From Symbiodinium natans (taxonomy: Eukaryota; Sar; Dinophyceae; Suessiales; Symbiodiniaceae), in NCBI GenBank assembly GCA_905221605.1, contig CAJNDS010002279.1, positions 1,152,084 through 1,216,083 of the forward strand: a stretch of DNA of 64,000 nt. Reading direction: 5' to 3'. Made by a program: the position numbers and the translations under genes. Below, piece after piece: positions 61,001 through 64,000 of the stretch. The notes beneath the pieces were generated by a model. It was not told where the DNA came from. It did not search any database and saw only the letters and a program-made list of their open reading frames with translations. How positions within the stretch are numbered: position 1 is the first letter of the stretch; each line of letters starts with the position of its first letter.

Positions 61001-63430
61001 ATGGGAGAAGGGGAGCCTCATTTCGAACCGTAAGCCCTAAACCCTAAACCCTAAAGCCCAAACCCTAAACCCTAAACCCCAAGCCCTAGACCCTAAACTG
61101 CAAACCCGAAACCCCAAGCCCTAAACCCTAAATAATCCCTAAACAGTTCCCTGCGGATGAGGGTTCAGACCCAAACCCTAAACCCTAAACCCTAAACCCT
61201 AAACCCTAACCCTTAACCCTTAACCCTAAACCCTAAACCCTAAACCCTAAACCCTAAACCCTAAACCCTAAACCCTAAGCCCTAAACCCTAAACCCTAAA
61301 CCCTAAACCAGTCTCGAGCCCTTCCGGCCAGGATCGGCGGCGACGCAAGCGCCAGCGGATCCATGAGCAACTCGGCAGGGCTCAGGGGTTTAGGGGTTTA
61401 GGGTTTAGGGGTTTAGGGTTTAGGGTTTAGGGCTTCGGGGTTTAGGGCTTAGGGCTTAGGGCTTAGGGCTTAGGGCTTAGGGCTTAGGGCTTAGGGCTTA
61501 GGGCTTAGGGAAGTTGAGCAAGTTTAGGTGGTTTAGGAAGTGTAGGAAGTTCTGGAAGTTTAGCAAGTTTAGGAAGTGTAGTTGGGGCTTTACGTTTTAG
61601 GGTTTAGGCAGTGTAGGGGTTGAGGCTTTAGGGTGTTTTCGACAAGGTCGAACGCTCCGGAAAGCGCACAGTAGTACGAAGATTTTGCCCACCCCCAAAC
61701 CACCCGAATGCTCGAACCCTAGGGCCCAGAGTGGGTTTAGGGTTCAGGGTTTAGGGTTTAGGGTTTAGGGTTGAGGGTTTAGGGTTTAGGGCTAGGACCC
61801 AGAGTAGGGGCTCATTCTTTTTTGCTTAGGGTTGAGGTTTCCTTATAAGCCCCCCTTTAAACCGCAAAGGGCACCCTTTCTGTGGCTAAAGTTGCGCTTG
61901 GGTCTAGAAGCGTGCCAAGCCAGAGCTTGCCAAAGGTTTAGGGTTTAGGGTTTAGGGTTTAGGGTTTAGGGTTTAGGGTTTAGGGTTTAGGGTTTAGGGT
62001 TTAGGGTTTAGGGTTTCACCGATTTTCACATCGAACATGTTCAGGTTCAGAACGATTTTACGAATTCCGTTCAGCCCAAAGGGTCCATGTACCTACATAG
62101 ACTTTGGGCCCTGAAGCTACTTTATGGGAACCCCATTCAGGAACCCTGAACCCTAAACCCTAAACCCTAAACCCTAAACCCTAAACCGCACTGGTAAAAT
62201 GATGCTGGTGGTGGTGACCAACCGGGACGGCGTGATGATGGGTGGGAGAAGCGATCTGAGTCGAGATGGTGGGACCGGCATGATGCGAGATGGAAGGCGG
62301 GCGGGCAGGGCCCGACCAGAGCGGCTCCTAAGTCCAAGCGGGTGGAAGAATGGCTTGTGGGAACATGGAAAAGCATGGGTTTAGGGTTTAGGGAGTAGCA
62401 GGAGAAACAGGCCGATGCTGGCATCCGCGACCCACAGGGGCTGCCTAGCATTGGCGCCGCCAAGTGGTTCAGGGCTAGGGTTGAGGACTTCGAGTTTAGG
62501 CTTTTACGGTTCAGGGCAGACCCCAGAAGACATTAACTACACATGCTCAAGAAAATGGTCCTACCCGAAACCCTAAAACCTAAGCGCCTACACGCCCAAA
62601 CCGCCCTAAATCCTAAACCCTACAGCGCTGTAAATCCTTCACCCCTAAGACGACCTAAATCCGAAGCCCTCACACCACCCCAAGCCTTAAACCCTAAACC
62701 CCGTACCGGAACACCTGGCTCCAGGTACTTCATGACGTCCTACCATGCGATGCCGTCCCTGGTCCACTAAAGCATTCCTCGTTGAGGATTTTTTGGGAAT
62801 CCTGGGGGCTTCTAAACCCTAAACCCTGTACCCCTCAAGCCTGAATCCTACCTGCATTTCTAAAGGCCCAGACGCCCTGAACCCTAAGCCCTGAAACTCT
62901 CAATTTTCAAAGCCACTCAAACCCCAAAACGTAAACACGTAATCCTCCAAGATCATGACATCCCGAAACTTCAAAGGGCATGGCCTGAACCCTTCATTCC
63001 CTCATAAACCCAAACCCTGAACCCCCCCCCCCCCCCCCCCCCCTCCCCCGAAATTGCTGCGAGGACTAGCTCAAGCCCGAAACCCCCAACAGGGGTTTGG
63101 GTTTTGTTCAGGGTGCAAGGTGCCCCCGCTCCCCCCCAGACTCCAACCTGTCCTTACAAGAGCGCCATAGAAGAGCGATGAATGTAGTCTAAACCCAAAA
63201 ACCCCAAAAACCCAAAACCCAAAAACCCAAAAACCCAAAAACCCCAAAACCCCAAAACCCAAAAACCCAAAAACCCTAAAACCCTAAAACTCTAAAACCC
63301 TAAAGCCCTAAAACCCTAAAACCCCCCCAAACCCTAAACCCCAAACTCAGCCAAGGGCCTCAATGTCCATGTTTCACATGGTTCGGCAAGTGCAGGAGCC
63401 CTCGCAGGCGAAGGCCATCTAAGAGAGAAA
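55071..63430 (+). CDS. CDC45: CDC45 replication factor, at least 12 exons, 3' partial
   Basis: CDC45 is part of the CMG helicase that opens DNA at replication forks. Exons read: 55579-55653, 56745-56822, 57202-57264, 57997-58046, 58935-59005, 59464-59517, 59786-59826, 60260-60340, 61332-61379, 62402-62472, 62725-62751 and from 63356. All joins keep frame. Family landmarks in order: HILAAADHDGVCASKMLVNF (DHH-type N-terminus), VVLLNCGASMDLE, CFVIDAHRPIA, RNERIIILDDD, an acidic stretch (ELDDDDESD), a basic stretch (DRRRRKRQRIHEQL), then YHAMASMSMF, matching the human order. A putative start is ATG 55071 after TTTCTAG/G, with a small exon 55299-55321. Donors are GT or GC. The 60340 and 62472 donors are uncertain. 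The C-terminal half lies beyond the window. Confidence 0.85.
55700..55905. mobile_element. Family 1 element with a second palindromic element nested inside
   Basis: Family 1 starts at about 55700 (ACTTGGAGGTTCATGGCACTT) and continues at about 55858 (ATAATCGTACTTATCACCAT). In between, about 55743-55855, lies a palindrome whose ends are TTCCCTATTACCCCCCTCTA and TAGAGGGGGGTAGTCGGGGAA. Confidence 0.7.
56000..56102. mobile_element. Short inverted-repeat element, family 1
   Basis: ACTTGGAGGTTCATGGTACTT at the left, TAAGTACCATGAAATTCCT at the right; in the first long CDC45 intron. Confidence 0.7.
56505..56640. repeat. Dispersed element, family 4
   Basis: TTAGAATAGGGTTTTTGGGG, TTATTACAGTACAACTATAT and TATTCGGACCCCTATG match the other family 4 copies. 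Confidence 0.65.
56853..56902. mobile_element. Family 1 element, internally deleted
   Basis: Only the two ends remain (ACTTGGAGGGTCATGGTACT and ACCATGAACCTCCAAGT), about 50 bases in all. Confidence 0.75.
57290..57470 (+). repeat. GTAGGGTTT (9-mer) array
   Basis: About 18 units of TTTGTAGGG with some TTTGTGGGG. Frames over it (Cys-Arg-Val repeats) are artefacts. Confidence 0.95.
57806..57975 (+). repeat. TTTAGGG array in a CDC45 intron
   Basis: Pure TTTAGGG to about 57893, then GGGCTAGGGTTTA and TTTGGGG variants. It precedes the exon at 57997, an exception to the usual orientation. Confidence 0.95.
58690..58912 (-). repeat. Long CCCTAAA array in a CDC45 intron
   Basis: About 30 units, mostly perfect, ending about 20 bases before the exon at 58935. 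Confidence 0.95.
59647..59775. mobile_element. Family 1 relative beside a CDC45 acceptor
   Basis: ACTTGGAGGTCCATGGGTAG at the left, interrupted by TTTAGGGTTTAGGGCTTA; CGACCCATGAACCTCCAATTA at the right, 15 bases before the acceptor of exon 59786. Confidence 0.6.
59845..59945. repeat. Dispersed inverted-repeat element, family 3
   Basis: GGGTTTACGAAAATACGGGAC and TACCCCCAATTTCGGAAACA; directly after the CDC45 donor at 59827. Confidence 0.65.
60137..60243 (-). repeat. Pure CCCTAAA array before a CDC45 exon
   Basis: About 15 perfect units ending 16 bases before the exon at 60260. Confidence 0.95.
60648..60765. repeat. Dispersed element, family 4, reverse orientation
   Basis: GGATTCCCCTTAGGGTCCCT, ATAATAAACCCCCAAGTCCC and ATTCTTGAGGCCCCTATAT are the reverse complement of the family markers. 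Confidence 0.65.
61443..61511 (+). repeat. GGGCTTA homogenised array
   Basis: Ten GGGCTTA units. It is the complement of the CCCTAAG variant arrays at 35341 and 40048. Confidence 0.95.
61935..62018 (+). repeat. Pure TTTAGGG array
   Basis: About 12 perfect units in a CDC45 intron. Confidence 0.95.
62187..62390. other. GC-rich unique stretch in a CDC45 intron
   Basis: Open on both strands (61 codons + from 62199; 98 codons - ). No family landmark of CDC45 fits here and the frame between the flanking exons is continuous without it, so I leave it unassigned. Confidence 0.4.
63187..63345 (-). repeat. CCCAAAAA / CCCTAAAA variant array
   Basis: Mixed 7-8-base units just upstream of the last CDC45 exon in the window. 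Confidence 0.9.
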
Positions 63431-63679
63431 GTCTTTGGTGTTTTTTTTGGACCTGGGGCCCTAAACCCTAAACCCTGAACCCTTTCCCTAAACCCTAACC
63501 GCTAACTCTAAACCCACTCGAACCTTAACCCTAAGCCCCTAGGCCCTAAACCCCTCCCTCAATCCTTTGAACCAAAGGTGAAGGGGGGGGTGATCTGCAT
63601 TAGGGTCCCAGCGCCTGGGTTTCTATAGGGCTTGGTGGTGTGTGGGGGTTTCCAAGTCCGTGGTGTTGTTCTTTCGGTT

Positions 63680-63760
63680 CAGGGTTTAGGGTTTAGGGTT
63701 TAGGGTTTAGGGTTTAGGGTTTAGGGTTTAGGGTTTAGGGTTTAGGGTTTAGGGGTTTAC
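63680..63760 (+). repeat. Pure TTTAGGG array near the right edge
   Basis: About 11 perfect units. The remaining right edge (63770-64000) holds a short CCCTAAA block at about 63896-63917 and no recognised gene. Confidence 0.95.
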
Positions 63761-64000
63761 GGTTTAGGGTCAAGAGGGGTTTGTAGGTTTCAGGGGTTTA
63801 TAGTTGAGGGTTTGCGGGCCTCATGAGGTCCCAGGGGTTCCGTCCTTACCCTGGACATTAGAACAGACAGTGGGGAAGCTCGCTGAAAAGGGCCTAAACC
63901 CTAAACCCTAAACCCTATACCCTATTCCGGTTGAGGGTATTAGACCCCTAAACTCTCAAGCCCTCAGTGGCCCCCCTTGAGTTTAGATATTTGGAGTGCT

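Noticed and set aside
1-64000. Assembly artefact caused by low-complexity telomere reads joining unrelated exons
   Set aside because: Not fully excluded, but exons of CDC45 and of the kinase appear in correct order and orientation with compatible phases, which random joining would not give.

Overview
The window looks like nuclear DNA of an intron-rich alveolate, most likely a dinoflagellate. Many short GC-rich exons, all on the + strand in every model I could build, sit in a sea of plant-type telomere repeats (TTTAGGG / CCCTAAA) and degenerate variants. In the two best gene models the introns begin GT, GC or GA and nearly all end AG followed by G, a pattern known from dinoflagellates. A chromerid or another alga with TTTAGGG telomeres cannot be excluded. 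No rRNA, tRNA or CRISPR array was recognised.

Layout. 1-1.3 kb: telomere-type blocks. 1.4-3.8 kb: unidentified gene with six in-frame exons and a stop. 4-6 kb: exons of unidentified genes. 7-20 kb: scattered exons between arrays. 20.6-21.75 kb: 3' end of a gene with a Cys-rich segment. 22.5-33.9 kb: exons of an Ala/Glu/Lys-rich protein, interrupted by a 4.6-kb satellite of 113-bp units. 34.2-34.9 kb: two minisatellites. 37.9-40.9 kb: exons ending in a stop. 41.0-45.5 kb: a complete 11-exon model (533 aa) of a predicted N-myristoylated protein kinase with an HMG-box-like tail. 45.8-47.9 kb: small unidentified gene end. 50.5-51.3 kb: 234-bp tandem repeat. 53.6-54.7 kb: AT-rich island without telomere repeats. 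55.1-63.4 kb: the replication factor CDC45, running off the right edge.

The most unusual feature is the telomere-repeat sea itself. Arrays fill the introns; TTTAGGG usually follows an exon and CCCTAAA usually precedes the next one. In three places an array lies between two copies of the adjoining sequence (1677/1796, 24764/24837, 41750/41839). In two copies of a short inverted-repeat element the array has opened the terminal repeat at nearly the same point. This fits telomere repeat addition or capture at DNA breaks, with the products tolerated or used as introns. Other kinase introns are short non-telomeric units bounded by 4-11-bp direct repeats (introner-like). At least nine further families of short palindromic elements are dispersed through the window. 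Exon joins were deduced by eye from reading-frame continuity, not from RNA.
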